From positions 14,359,346-14,423,345 of the forward strand of contig NC_052667.1 in assembly GCF_016802725.1 (NCBI RefSeq): a DNA stretch of 64,000 nt, read 5' to 3'. The notes under the pieces were generated by a model. It did not search any database. It was not told the DNA's origin and worked only from the letters and a program-made list of their open reading frames with translations. Positions 1 to 12,100 of this stretch are shown in pieces (the first letter of the stretch is position 1; each line of letters begins with the position of its first letter). Both the position numbers and the translations under genes were made by a program. The stretch comes from Solenopsis invicta (lineage: Eukaryota; Arthropoda; Insecta; Hymenoptera; Formicidae).

Positions 1-661
1 CAAAAGGGATTCAGTTCGCAACTGGGACTTGTCGTCGATCAGCCAAAGCCAGGATATGGAAGCACCAATGATGGAAATACGGCACGGCGTTTCTTCGAAC
101 ACACAACTACATCTGCTACAATAACAGGTCGACGAGTCTTTAATTCATCGCTTTCACGTTATTCTGCAGACTCTTTCCAGTGGCCATAATGTAAATTGCG
201 ATAAATTCAGAGAATATTGTTTGCAAACTGCGCGGAAATATGTCGACTTATACCCGTGGTATTATATGCCAACTTCTGTACATAAAATTTTAATTCACGG
301 GCCAGAAATAGTAGCTCATGCTTTATTACCGATTGGACAACTTTCGGAAGATGCACAGGAATCACGAAATAAGTACATAAAAAGATTTCGCGAAGACTTC
401 TCCCGAAAATGCTCGAGAGAAGCGAACATGCAAGATGTCTTCAATCGGTTGTTGGTTACCTCAGATCCATATATTTCATGTGTTCGAAAACTTCCTCAAA
501 AACCATTTAAATCATTGGCAGCAGAAGCTGTTCAACTACTGGAACCACCCGAAATTCCTGCTAATACACCACACAATTATTATAGTGATGATGCGGGATC
601 ATCAACCGAAACCTCGCTTAGTTTATATGAATCTGACAATGAGCAAGATTTTTGTTATTAA
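1..661 (+). pseudogene. 3' end of an unidentified repeat-type insect gene, one frameshift
   Basis: The window opens inside a coding region. Frame 1 is open from base 1 to about 127, with the segment GYGSTNDGNTARRFF. The reading then continues in frame 2 from about 128 to the TAA at 659-661, through VDESLIHRF, YPWYYMPTSVHKILIHG, LLPIGQLSEDAQ and SDPYISCVRKLP, and ends in an acidic Ser/Asp-rich tail. One indel near 127-130 therefore breaks a single protein. I recall similar sequences as multi-copy uncharacterised proteins in insect genomes, often in a transposon-like setting, but I cannot name the family or a function. No ATG lies at the start of the frame-2 part, which fits a gene that begins upstream of the window. 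No catalytic motif is recognisable. Confidence 0.55.
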
Positions 662-734
662 AATACAAATAATGACTATAAAATTGTTTTATTTGTTTAA
701 ATCTACTCCAAAATCTTTTTTGTGACATCCCTTT

Positions 735-985
735 TACATTTTCGTCCACCATTTTGTATCCGCCATTTAAAATTTTTTCATTTTGACTTTAGATTCATAA
801 TCAGCGTCCTTGAAAAACCCAGTATACTCAATTTCGCTTTTTTATACGATTTTTTAATATTTTCGTCCGCCATTTTTGATCCACCATTTTGAATTTTCAA
901 ATTTTGACTTCAGATTTGTAATCAGCGACATCGAAAACCCTAATATACACAATTTCAATAATTTTTTATAATTCTTTTATATTTT
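735..985. repeat. tandem direct repeat, period about 121 bp, two copies plus a remnant
   Basis: The phrase TTCGTCCACC at 741 recurs as TTCGTCCGCC at 862, followed in both copies by CCATTTT, TTTTGACTT, AATCAGCG and AATTTC in the same order. A third, decayed start is visible near 981 (ATTTTGGCCA). The block lies between the gene fragment and the broken end of gypsy element A. It encodes nothing visible. Confidence 0.7.
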
Positions 986-1014
986 GGCCACGTTTTTGCA
1001 ATTCGGCCCCACTG

Positions 1015-2184
1015 TGCGTCGTGACGATAAACTCCGCATTGAAGTCTGAATACTTCAGTACGGGCGCTGTTATCAATTTATTTTTTAATGCATCAAAGGC
1101 ATTCTGTTGATCGCTCGTTCATTCAAATTTTTCCGCTTTTTTCGTTAATTTTGTGAGCGGCTTGGCAATTTTTGAAAAATTTTCTATAAACTTTCTATAA
1201 TATCCTGCTAACCCTATAAATGCTTGAATTTCCTTTACGATTTCCTCGACGAGGAGTCGGAAATTTGCTTACAGCTTCAAGTTTGGATGGATCTGGTAAG
1301 ATCCCCTTTTCTGTTATAATGTGTCCCAAGTATATTAATTCCTTTCTTAGTAATTCACATTTGTCAGGTTGTAATTTTAGATTACTCTTCCGTAGTCGTT
1401 TAAATACTTCAATTAATCGTTTATTGTGTACTTCTAAACTCGAACCGTATATTACGATGTCGTCGAGATATACCAGACATTTTAGCCCTTGTAACCCTGT
1501 TAAAATACTATTCATTAGGCGTTAGAAAGTTGCAGGCGCATTCTTCAATCCAAACGGCATTCGATTAAATTCGTAATGTCCGTGCGCCGTTGAGAATGCT
1601 GTTTTTTGTTTATTATTTTCGGACATTGGGATTTGATGATATCCTGACGCCAAATCTAGTGTTGAAAAATATTTTGCATTGCCTAGCTGGTCTAAAACGT
1701 CAATGACATTAGGTATTGGAAACGAATCTCCAATTGTTAGTTCGTTTAGTTTTCGAAAGTCGACTACGATGCGTAGTTTTAGCTTGCCTGACGCATCTAA
1801 TTTTTTGGGACTACGAGTAATGGAGCATTCCATTGACTCGTGCTCGGATGTATTATTTCTTGGTCTAGCATGTTTTTTATTTGCTTATTTACCTCGATTT
1901 TATGTTTTTCGGGTAATCGATACGGTCTGACGTTTACATTTGCTGTATCCGAAAGCGTTTTTATTTCGTGCAAAACCTTTGAGGTGCACGTTAGCCGTTC
2001 TCCTTCTAAGTGGAAGATATCGCTAAATTCTTCGCAAATATTTAAGAGAGTTTTCTTCTCTTCTTTATTTAAATGGCTTATTCTCAGGAGGTTATTTATT
2101 TGCTCTTTTCTTGAAATTTTTGGTACGTTTCCATTCTCGATTTTATTTATTGATTTTTCGAGTGTATCTTCGCGTACTAATTCC
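1015..2184 (-). pseudogene. gypsy A reverse transcriptase, truncated
   Basis: This continues the protease frame after a frameshift near 2185. Open pieces are 1833-1522 (RIVVDFRKLNELTIGDSFPI, then STLDLASGYHQIP and MPFGLKNAPATF) and 1515-1195 (polymerase motif C, YLDD, then QPDKCELL and YLGHIITEKG). The upstream segment 2184-1834 is readable but interrupted. Beyond 1195, on the minus strand, the connection segment GYYRKF and KPLTKLTKK is visible with an in-frame stop, and similarity ends near 1010 where RNase H would begin. An RT with both halves of its active site is thus present but split by stops and lacks RNase H. Confidence 0.85.
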
Positions 2185-4178
2185 TCAATTTTGAATTGTG
2201 GTGATTTCTATTTCATTCTCCGTAGTATTTAATATACTCGCAGGGCACGTGAACTCACTTGGCTCTACCAAGCAGCATCCGATATAAACTCCCGCTTTTA
2301 ATTCTTCTGATTTGATTATACCAGTTTTATTTTGATTTGTTGATACTTGTACAATAGTTTCACTTCGTGGTTTTAGTATTATCCTTTGATATGGAAATAA
2401 GTTAAAGCTTGTTTTGCCAATGGTCACTTTTCTTAATCCATAATCGCATGTCATATTATTTTTCCTGACAAAGTCGGCCCCTAGTATTCCATTGTACTCT
2501 AGAGGTTCGTCATCTTTAATTAGGTATACCGGGTGACTTATTTTTCCATCTTGTACATGTATATGTAGATACGTTTTTCCAAGTGTAGTAATTGAATTGC
2601 CTGTTATCCCAGTTAGTTTTATTTTTTTATCTTGTATTATAGTCTCATCTTTTAATGTCTTCAATTTTATAATCGAGATTGTTGCCCCTGTGCCGAACAA
2701 GAAAGCAATGTGATTTCTTTGGGCCTCCCATACAGGCAGTGATATCATATCCAGCCCAGTATCTTCCCTTGGCGCGTGTCGCATGTGTGATACTCGATAC
2801 GCGGCGTTGCGCGATGTTGTCTTATTTGTCTCTTCTCTCTCTTCTTCTTCGCTGCTTTGTGCGCCCGAGTTTTTGATGGCTTGTATTTTTTCTGTTTTAT
2901 TATTTTTACCGTTTTGATACGTTTTTGTTTCTTTCGTCGCGGTGCTTCTTTGATTGTTTAGCCACCAACATTCCTTGCGGGTGTGCCCCTTCTTCTTGCA
3001 ATAATTGCAATATTTTTCAAAAGAGTTTATGTGGGAGCGACTTTCCGGCTTTGGTAGTGAGAAACGGTTTGCATATCGGCTACTACGGCAGTCTTGTCCG
3101 TAGTGCCGGGTTTTCCCGCATTTTTTGCATTGCGGTGTTCTATACGAGGGGATCGGTTTTTGAAACTCTGATCTATTCCTTGGATAAAAATTCAGATTGC
3201 GATTGCCTGGGCCTTTAACGTCTTCCTCGGCCGTTGCGCCGGTTATCGCTTCAGCCAACGTCGGATATCGCTGTGCGCATACGAGGAGCTTGATATCCTC
3301 GTGCGATCCGGTTTGATAATTATGAAGGGCCTGTTCTCTAATGCTTTCTAAAATGGCTCGTTGTTGTTCTTGAGTGTGCTCCTTGCCCTCTTCTATTGAT
3401 TCGTACAGATTAATTGCCAATTTATCTACTCGGCGTCCAAAGTCTTGCGCGTTTTCTCCACTTTTTTGTTTTAGTGAATTAAATTCGATTTGCAAATGCA
3501 CTGTGCTTCGTATTTGCTTAATATTCGTTTTCTAGCTCTTTCTTTAATTGTTTGTAACTTCTTATATCCCGTGTTTGGAAATCCGTCATGGCCTTTCCTT
3601 TAAATTTTGTGCAGATCATGGCTTCAAGCAGTGAGTGCTCTTCTGCTGGGTGAATATTTTTCATAGCATATAAGCTAGCGTTTATAAATTCTTTTGTGCG
3701 GTCTCGGGAAGTTTTGTTTATATCTGGGATCACGTTTCGAGCGTCTTTTAATGTTAAGAAATTAACCGTTGATCCTCCTGATATCGGCCATAAGAAAGTT
3801 CGCGGGCGTGATTATGGAAACTCCTTGTTTCTTGGTTCGGGTCCCTAGATGGGGTACCGCGGACTTTGGGTACGGTTCTCGTGAAAGATACCCGAAGTTC
3901 CCTTATTTCGCGTAACAACTCGTGTAAAAGGAAATTATCCGCGCCTGGCATGTAACTCGCCATTTATTTTGTTCAGATTCATTGTTACGCCGACTTGTAC
4001 CCGGTAAGTTTTGCGTTTCGTTATCTACCGTATTATTTGATAAATTGAACAATGGTCCGGCGGGAAAATTTGCCGTGGTGGCACCGGTTTGTTGTGTCGT
4101 ATCGTTTAATCCGTCTCTATCCATATTTAAGAGACTGAAAACGAGCGGATTTATAGGGAACTCCCTTTCTGTTATCAC
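2185..4178 (-). pseudogene. gypsy A gag and protease, frameshifted
   Basis: Gag begins at either of two in-frame methionines (4178 or 4124; the second opens MDRDGLNDT) and passes through three frames (4178-3903, 3963-3754, 3733-3518) into the long piece 3501-2185. That 438-residue piece has two CCHC knuckles: CKKCGKTRHYGQDC and, about 45 residues on, CNYCKKKGHTRKEC. They bind RNA during particle assembly. A retropepsin domain follows, with the conserved flap-side segment GILGADF. The active-site triplet reads FGTGA instead of the usual DTGA/DSGA, so the catalytic aspartate is replaced by glycine and the protease should be dead. The order gag, zinc fingers, protease is normal for Ty3/gypsy. 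Confidence 0.85.
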
Positions 4179-4688
4179 GTTCTCTGTGTCGCTCGTTTTT
4201 ATTCATTTATTTGATTGCAAATCAATTTTAGCGCAGTTACCGTAATTTTATTATTTTTTGAAGTTATTTGAGGGATCTAGCCTACCGTTACTGTTTACTA
4301 TTTTATCGTGTTAATAATTTACGGAAGTAATTCGACTTACAGTAGTAGCGCAATGCTCGCTCGCATGTTGGTGTCGGCTCCTCTGGTATTATTTGTACGC
4401 TTCAGCTGGGGTCGCGTTCGTCGGCTCGCTGGCTGTTGCGGTAAGTCGGCAGTGATCTCAGGGATGACCTGTCGTCTCGTATCGGCTGACGGAACTGTGA
4501 TCCTTTGCTATGGTCTTTTATTTTGCGTGTTGTCCCTTGAAGTATTGCGATTTTCCTTGATGTTCTTGATTAATAGCAGATGTCGTCCTTCTTTATGCAG
4601 TTTTTCCTGGCATTGTTTCTCAACTGTCGTCGATGCAAGTTGCAGGATTACTCTTTTTCTGGCTCTTCTGAGCAATATGTTAAGCGGA
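4125..4688 (-). other. untranslated leader of gypsy A
   Basis: This lies between the primer-binding site and the gag start. The open frames here (for example 4308-4748 on the plus strand) overlap the LTR or leader and show no protein family signature. I regard them as chance. Confidence 0.5.
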
Positions 4689-4706
4689 ATCCCACCGCTG
4701 CCACCA
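4689..4706 (-). promoter_or_regulatory. primer-binding site, tRNA-Leu type
   Basis: The minus-strand sequence TGGTGGCAGCGGTGGGAT lies seven bases inside the LTR end. It is complementary to a tRNA 3' end that I recognise from memory as the animal tRNA-Leu (AAG/UAG) type. Its spacing and TGG start are those of a minus-strand DNA primer site. Confidence 0.65.
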
Positions 4707-4713
4707 ATTTTAC

Positions 4714-5333
4714 TGTTGTGCCCGGTGGTGGTCCAGGCACGTCGATAGGTATTTCGGGAGTCGCTTTTGCCCAAAGAGTTAGAACTCACGGGACGGCAGC
4801 AGCTTGGATGGTTTGCCAATCAAGTAACACCTTTCTTGTCGCAATATAATGTAGATTTATTCTCGATACTTCTTCATATACAGTGGTTGCTTACACTTAG
4901 ATACCCTGTTACGACGGGCTGCGGTGAGCGTTATCTTCTTATGGCTTCACGGTTCGACGTAAGAGTTACGCACGGCCGTGATGTTGCTCTAGCGGTTGTT
5001 CGAATTATTCTCAGTCGTTTTCCGATTTGGAGGACCTTTTTATTCTCCAATATTGCTGAAGCTAAAATGCAGGTCGGCTGCATGCTGAATCGGCGGCGGT
5101 GCGACATCCGGCGAAAGACTATCTTGTCTTCCATCGTTGTCGCGTTTTCGGCACGTCTTTCAAAAGGAAGTTTCAAAAGACGATCCGCGCTTTCCGTAGC
5201 TCTCGCGTTTTCTGCACGTCTTTCGAGAGAAAGCCTCAAAAGACGATCAGTTGCTTTCGCGTTTAGCGAATATATGCATAGCAAAAAAATCGTTTTTTGT
5301 TGCTATGCACTGGTGTTTGCTTAGGCTACAACA
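4714..5333 (-). repeat. 5' LTR of gypsy A (single copy, inferred boundaries)
   Basis: Read on the minus strand the block starts TGTTGT and ends ACAACA, perfect 6-bp inverted termini. Seven bases after the end comes a TGG primer site. It contains two direct repeats of about 64 bp (GCGTTTTC near 5143 and near 5207), each ending in AAAAGACGATC. It also contains a strong inverted repeat at 5275-5309 (TGCATAGCAAAAAA against TTTTTTGTTGCTATGCA). No second LTR exists in the window to confirm the ends. Confidence 0.6.
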
Positions 5334-5383
5334 TTATTCCTCCGCCGGGAAAGAAAAACAAGGAAAAGAAGTTTTCGTTTTTC

Positions 5384-8300
5384 ACAAACGCGCATTTTTA
5401 ATTAAACGTGTTTCTATGCGAAATCTCACGTGTATTACGTTAATAAGTATTGAACAAGCCTTGATCAGCAGTCAAAAGAAAAATATTGCGTTCATTAACG
5501 CGCAATTCAAAAGTAACGTTGTCTATGCGATACCTTACGTGTGTTTCGTTAAAAAGCATTGAACAAGCGTTGGTCAACAGTAAATAACAAAATTTTACGT
5601 TACTTAACGCGCATTTCAAATGAAACGTTCTCTATGCGACATTTCACTTGTATTATGCTAAAGAGCATTAAATAAGCGTTGATCTGCAGCAAAATCCAAA
5701 ATATTGCGTTTTATAAAGCAAATTAAATTAAAACGTCTTATATGCGATATTTCATTTGTATCATGGTAAAAAGCACTAAACAAGGATTGATTTGCAGTAA
5801 AAAGCAAAATATTGCGTTATATAACGCGAATAAGTATAAAACGGTCTCTATGCAATATTTCACTCGTATTATGTTAAAAAGCATTAAACAAGCGTTGATC
5901 AGCAGTAAAAACCAAATATTGCGTTATTCAACGCAAAATACGAATAAAAAGTTGTCTAGGCGATATTTCACGTGTATCACGGTAATAAGCATTGAACAAG
6001 CGTTGAACAGCAGTAAAAACCAAAATATTGCTAACTTCAACGCGAATAAAAATAAAACGTTTTCTAGGTGAGGTCTCACGAGTATTACGTTAATGAGCAT
6101 TGAACAAGCCTTGATGAGCAGTAAAAACCAAAATATATTGTTCTGTAAGGTTAATAAAAATAAAACGTTTTCTATGCGATAATTCACTCGTATTATGTTA
6201 AAAAGCATTGAACAAGCGTTGATCTGCAGTAAAAACCAAAATATTGAGCTATACAGCAAAAATTTAAATTAAACGTACTCTATGCGATATCTCGCGTGTA
6301 TTACGTTAATAAATATTGAACAAGCTTTGATCAACAGTAAAAACGAAAACATTGGGTTCATTAACGCGCAATTCAAAGAAAACGTTCACTATGCGATACC
6401 TTACGTGTGTGTTATTAAAAGACATTAAACAAGCCTTGATCTGCAGTAAAAACCAAAATATTGCGTTCTAAAACGCAAATAAAAATAAAACGTCCACTAT
6501 GAGATATTTCACTAATATTATGCTAAAAAGCATTAAACAAGCGTTAATCTGCAGTTAAAACCAATGTATTAAACATTATCTAGCGATATCCTACGTGTAT
6601 TACGTTAAAAATTATTGAACAAGCGTTGATCAGCACTAAAAACAAAAATGATGCGTTATTCACAGCAAAATACGAATAAAACGTTCTCTAGGTGATATTT
6701 CACGTGTATTTCGTTAATAAGCATTGAACAAGCTTTGATCAACATTATAAACCAAAATATTGCGTTTTACAACCCAAATAAAAATAAAACGTTTTCTATG
6801 CGATATTTCACTCGTATTATGTTAAGAAGCATTGAAAAAGGGTTGTTCTGCAGTAAAAATCATAATATTGCGTTATTAAGCGCGCATTTAAAATTAAACG
6901 TTTTTCTATTCAAAATTTCACGTGTATTAGGTTAATAAGCATTGAACGAACGTTGATCAGCAGTAAAAACCAAAATATTGCGTTATTCAAAGCAAAATAC
7001 AAATAAAACATTTTCTAGGTAATATCTCACGTGTATTACGTTAGTAAGCATTGAACAAGCGTTGATCAGCAGTAAAAACCAAAACATATTGTTCTCTAAG
7101 GCAAATAAAAATAAAACGTTTTCTATGCGATAATTCACTTGTATTATGTTAAAAAGCATTGAACATGCGTTGATCTGCAGTAAAAACCAAAATATTGCGT
7201 TATTCAACGCGAATTTAAATGAAACGTTCTCTAAGCGATATCTCACGTGTATTACGTTAATAAGCATTGAAAAAGCCTTGGTCAGCAGTAAAAATCAAAA
7301 TATTGCGTCTGTTAACGCGCATTTGTAATGTAACGGTCTCTATGAGATATCTAGGTTTATTACGTTAATAAGTATTGAACAAATCTTGATCAGTAATAAA
7401 AAGGAAAATATTGCGTCCATTAACGCGCAATTCAAATGAAACGTTCTCTGTGCGATACCTTACCTGTGTGTCGTTAAAAAGCATTGAAAAAGCGTTTGTC
7501 AGCAGTAAAAACCAAAATTTTGCGTTCTTTAACGCGCATTTCAAATGAAACGTTCTCTAAGCAATATTTCACTTGTATTATGTTAAAGAGCATTAAACAA
7601 ACGTTGATCTAAAGTAAAAATCAAAATATTGCGTTTTATAATGCGAATTAAATTGAAACGTCCTTTACGGGATATTTCACTTATATTATGTTAAAAAACA
7701 TTGAACAATGGATAATCTGCAGTAAAAAGCAAGACATTACGTTCTATAAGGCGAATATAAATAAAACGTTCCATATGCGATATTTCACTTGTATTATGTT
7801 AGAAAACATTGAACAAGCGTTGATTTGCAGTAAAAAGCACAATATTGCGTTATTCAACGCGCATTTTAAATTAAACGTACTCTATGCGATATTACACGTG
7901 TATTACGTTAATAAGTATTAAACAAGACTGATCAGCAGTAAAAATCAAAATATTGCTTTCATTAACGCACAATTCAAAAGAAACGTTTTCTATGCGATAC
8001 CTTACATGTGTGTCGCTAAAAAGCATTAAACAAGCGTTGGTCATACAGTAAAAACCAAAATATTGCGTTTTATAACACGAATTAAATTAAAACATCTTCT
8101 ATGCGATATTTCAATTGCATTATGTTAAAAAGCTCTGAACAAAAGTTGAATTGCAGTAAAAAGTAATATATTGCGTTGTATAACGCAAATAAAAGTAAAA
8201 CATTCTCTATGCGATATTTCACTCGTATTATGTTAAAAAGCATTGCACAAGCGTTGAACAGCATTAAAACCAAAATATTGCGTTCTATAACGCGAATAAA

Positions 8301-8746
8301 AATAAAACGTTCTCTAAGCGATATTCCACTAGTATTATGTTAAAAGGAATTGAACAAGCGTTGACCTGCAATAAAAAACAAAATATTGCGTTATTCAACG
8401 CGCATTTTATATTAAAAGTTATCTATTCGATATCTCACGTGTATTACGTTAATAAGCATTGAAGAAGCGTTGATCAACACTAAAAAACAAAATATTGCGT
8501 TATTCAACGAGAAATACAAATAAAACGTTTTCTATGCGATTTCTCACGTGTATTATGTTAAAAGCATTGAACAAAAGTTGATCTGCAGTGAAAACCAAAA
8601 TATTGCGTTCTATAACATGAATAAAAATGTAACGTTTTTTATACGATATTTCACTCGTATCTAGTTAAAAAGCATTGAACAAGCGTTGATCTGCAGTAAA
8701 TACCAAAATATTGCGTTATTCAACGCGCATTTTAAATTAAACGTTC
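5384..8746 (+). repeat. satellite array 1, monomer about 108 bp, about 31 copies
   Basis: The core CTATGCGATATTTCAC recurs at 5741, 5849, 5957, 6065 and 6173, a spacing of 108 bp, and continues to the BEL element. Each monomer carries ATTACGTTAATAAGCATTGA, then GAACAAGCGTTGATCAGCAG, then AAAATATTGCGTT, with 10-25 percent divergence. Because 108 is a multiple of three, frames stay open over two or three monomers and give repetitive ORFs of 60-110 codons on both strands. These are not genes. The array resumes at 15443 beyond the BEL insertion. Confidence 0.95.
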
Positions 8747-9070
8747 TGTTCGTGTCTTCAGCTCGGTTGCCTTAATTTTAAGCAACTTGGAGCCTTTCCA
8801 CAGAGTCAGTGGTCGGAGTAGGCGAACAAAGAAAAGAAAAGTCTCGGTTTAGAAATCACAGATTCGTTTTAATGAGCACTCGGTTTTCTCGCGACGAAAA
8901 TACCAAAGCGGGCAGGCGCGTGCTTCCCAAACCGGCAAGCCGCGCGTCGTTCTTACCCCTGCCTGCCGAATCCCCGCTCCAGCTCCTCGATCCACCGGGC
9001 AGCGGGAACTCGGCCGGCAGGTACAGCCATCTAGGCTAGATTTACAGAGTAGACAATAAGAATACGAACA
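8747..9070 (-). repeat. 3' LTR of BEL A
   Basis: This 324-bp partner of 15128-15442 has the same termini. It is preceded on the minus strand by the purine-rich tract GAAGCGGGCGGGAA ending at 9071, the likely plus-strand primer. The target repeat CGTTC is at 8742-8746. Confidence 0.93.
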
Positions 9071-9168
9071 TTCCGCCCGCTTCGTCAAGTTGACGAAACG
9101 GACGCAATGATCGTAGGACCCTGCCGGCGGAACTCCGTGAAGCGGCAGTCCCTTCTATGGCTTAAGTA

Positions 9169-12100
9169 TTAGTTGGCGGGAGCCCTGGCGACGTCCTCGG
9201 CGTAGTCCTGCGCGGGACGTAGATCCTCCGTCGCCTCAGGGCGTAACAGGCACAGTTTGGTGACCGGGCGCGTCAGCGTGGAGGAGGCCGTCCTTACGGT
9301 GACCACCCGTACGAGTCCATCCGGTCCCGGGCTCACCGCCGTGACACGTCCCAGGGGCCACTTAGCCGGGGGCAACACTTCGTTTTTGATCAGGACAAGG
9401 TCTCCGATGGCAAAGTTGCGTCGGCTAGTGTGCCATTTGGTAGACTGCTGCAGATGATGAAGATACTCCTTGGCCCATCTCTGCCAAAAATGAGTCCGTA
9501 ATGCTGAAACCAACCGCCAACGATTTAGCAAGCTGGATGCAGCCTCGGGTGGAGCCGGCTCGGGCAGGTTGGTAAGCGGTTCGCCAACCAAAAAATGCCC
9601 CGGCGTAAGGGCCGTGAGATCCTGTGGATCGGAGCTCAGCGGACTTAGTGGCCTCGAATTGAGGCAAGCCTCAATTTGGCACAGCAAAGTGGCCAGCTCC
9701 TCGAAAGTGAGGGTGTGATCCCCTATGAGGCGACGCAGATGGTACTTGGTGGAGCGCACGCCAGCCTCCCACAGGCCGCCAAAATGAGGGGCGCGAGGAG
9801 GAATAAATGTCCAGTTCGTCCCGTCATTCGCGAGACAAGCACCGACCTCGCGATGAAATTTGGAGGCTTTATGGAACATCTCTCTCAGTTCCGCATCCGC
9901 ACCATGGAAGTTGGTGCCGTTGTCGCTGAGGAGCGAGGCACATCGACCTCGGCGACAGATAAAGCGGCGGAAAGCCGCAATGAATGCATGGGTCGTAAGA
10001 TCCGTTACCGCTTCCAAGTGGATAGCCTTCGTGACAAGGCAAATAAAAAGGCATATGTAGCCCTTTGTTGTCTTGTGACCTCGCCCCTTGGAGGTTTGTG
10101 TACAAAGCGGTCCAGCGTAATCCACGCCAGACGAGAGGAAAGGACGCGACGGACGCACTCTCTCCATCGGTAACTGGCCCATGCGCTGTTGACCTGTGGC
10201 AGCTCTATAGCGCGCACAGCGTACGCACTGCCGCGCGATCATCCGGATTCGCGAGGCGCCGCCCAAGATCCAGAAGTGGCGCATCAAGTAGCCCCTCATC
10301 AGCTGAGGGCCTCCATGAAGGGTAGCCAAATGCGCGTGTCTGATCACCAGCATCGTGAAATGTCCGGACCTTGGGAGAAGCAACGGATGCCGCTCCGTCT
10401 GCGGTATTAGAGCCGCTTGAAGCCTTCCTCCCACGCGCAGCAGCCCTGTCTCAAGGAGAGGGTGAAGACCACGCAATGGAGAGCGACGCGCTACAGGGCG
10501 GTCGCCTCTCAGCGCAGTAAGCTCACTCTCGAACGCCCGTTCCTGGACCATTCTCACCAACGCACAGCGGCCAAAGTGCAGCTCGTCCGCAGTAAGATAA
10601 CCATTTCGGGAAGGCTCTCGTCCCGATGCATGGTGATAGAATCTAAAACAGTAAGCAGTTACTCGAAGAAGCTTAGTCAGAGATGAAAACCTTTCCACGA
10701 AGGTCTCCTCCGGGAGAGTGTGAGCCTCGTGTACAGCTACCCGCCGCTCTTCGTCTCGGAAGGCAGCGCCGACGGGTTCGCTTTGGACGGGCCAGGTGTT
10801 ACGGGGCTGGCTGAGCCAGGGCGGCCCATGCCACCACAAGTTCATAGTCAGCAATTCCACTGGGCAGACCCCTCTCGTCGCGGCATCCGCTGGATTGAGC
10901 GACGTTGGGATGTAGTTCCATTGGTCGATCGGTAGAAGGCTCTGGACTTCAGCCACTCGGTTGGCTACAAATGGCTTCCACCTTGAAGCGTGGGACTTCA
11001 GCCAGCTGAGCACCACCTGCGCGTCCGTCCAGGCATAGATCGACGTTACCGGGAGACTAAGATCCCCGGCGGTACGGGCGAGTAGTCTCGCCAGCAGTAG
11101 AGCCCCGCACAACTCAAGGCGTGGAATGCTCTGAGTTTTTATCGGGGCGACCTTAGTTCGCGCCACCAATAGGTGTGTCGCAACTTCGCCCGACTTCTGC
11201 ACTGCTCGCAAATAGACGGCAGCGGCATAGGCTCGCTCCGAAGCATTGGAAAAGCCATGAAGCTCCAGGGTGACCGTGTCTGAGCCGCGCTTGACCCAAC
11301 GAGGCAAGCGCACGTCCTCCAATTGTTGCAGAGACGCTTGGAAGGTCTGCCACAACTGTGTCAGCTCCGTGGGCAGTGGATCATTCCAGCCACATCCAGT
11401 CAGCCATAAATCCTGAAGAAAAATCTTGGCAAACACAAGGACCGGTGCCGCCCATCCAAGAGGGTCAAAGAGCTTGGCCACTTCCGAAAGTGCTCCTCGC
11501 TTGGTCATGGCCAATGGTACCTCAGAGCATGTGTCTCCAAGCGGGGACACTCTCAAGGCGAGAGTGTCACTCTGAGGGTTCCAGATGACGCCTAGGGCGC
11601 CCACCGCCTCCTCAGTAGAGAACAATCTCTCTTCTTGATCCGAGCGAGGGCACAGATTCCTCCAATTAGAGGCCCAATTGCTCAAAGCGAACCCCCCTGC
11701 GCGCAAGAGCGCAGCCAATTGCTCCTGGACGTCCTTGGCCTCATTGGGAGAGTCACCACCTGCAAGAATGTCATCCACATAGGAGTGGCGACTGAGAGCT
11801 TCCGATCCCCTCGGAAACCGGGATGATTCGTCCTGAGCCAGCTGCCGTAGTGTCCGCAAGGCCAAAAACGGCGCCGAAGCCGTTCCATAGGTGACGGTGG
11901 TAAGACGGTAGTCGCGGACTTCCTCAGACGGGTCCGCCCGCCATAAGATACGCTGGAGGTCAGCGTCATCTGGGTGGATTCGGATCTGCCGAAACATCTT
12001 AACGATGTCGGCCATGAATCCGACGCGGAAAAGTCGCCATCTCGTTAAGACGGTCCACAGATCCGACTGAAGACGTGGCCCTGGCAGAAGTGCGTTGTTT

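Larger units (their letters stand above)
1010..5333 (-). mobile_element. Ty3/gypsy LTR retrotransposon A, 3'-truncated
   Basis: On the minus strand the order is 5' LTR (5333-4714), primer-binding site, leader, gag with two zinc knuckles, aspartic protease and reverse transcriptase. The sequence stops in the RT-RNase H connection near 1010. RNase H, integrase and the 3' LTR are absent, and the truncation abuts the 121-bp repeat block. Frameshifts lie near 3963, between the gag pieces at about 3733-3754 and 3501-3518, and near 2185. The RT sequence is closest in style to the 17.6/297-like insect gypsy branch (family knowledge). A single LTR prevents age estimation and leaves the 5' boundary inferred from terminal bases only. 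Confidence 0.85.

Noticed and set aside
5384..8746. Many ORFs of 60-110 codons in the satellite (for example 5742-6071, 6983-7267)
   Set aside because: The 108-bp monomer is 36 codons long, so frames stay open by periodicity. They occur on both strands, start inside monomers and have no conserved product.
9676..10173. 165-codon plus-strand ORF and others opposite BEL A pol
   Set aside because: They are shadows of the minus-strand integrase, which has all catalytic motifs.
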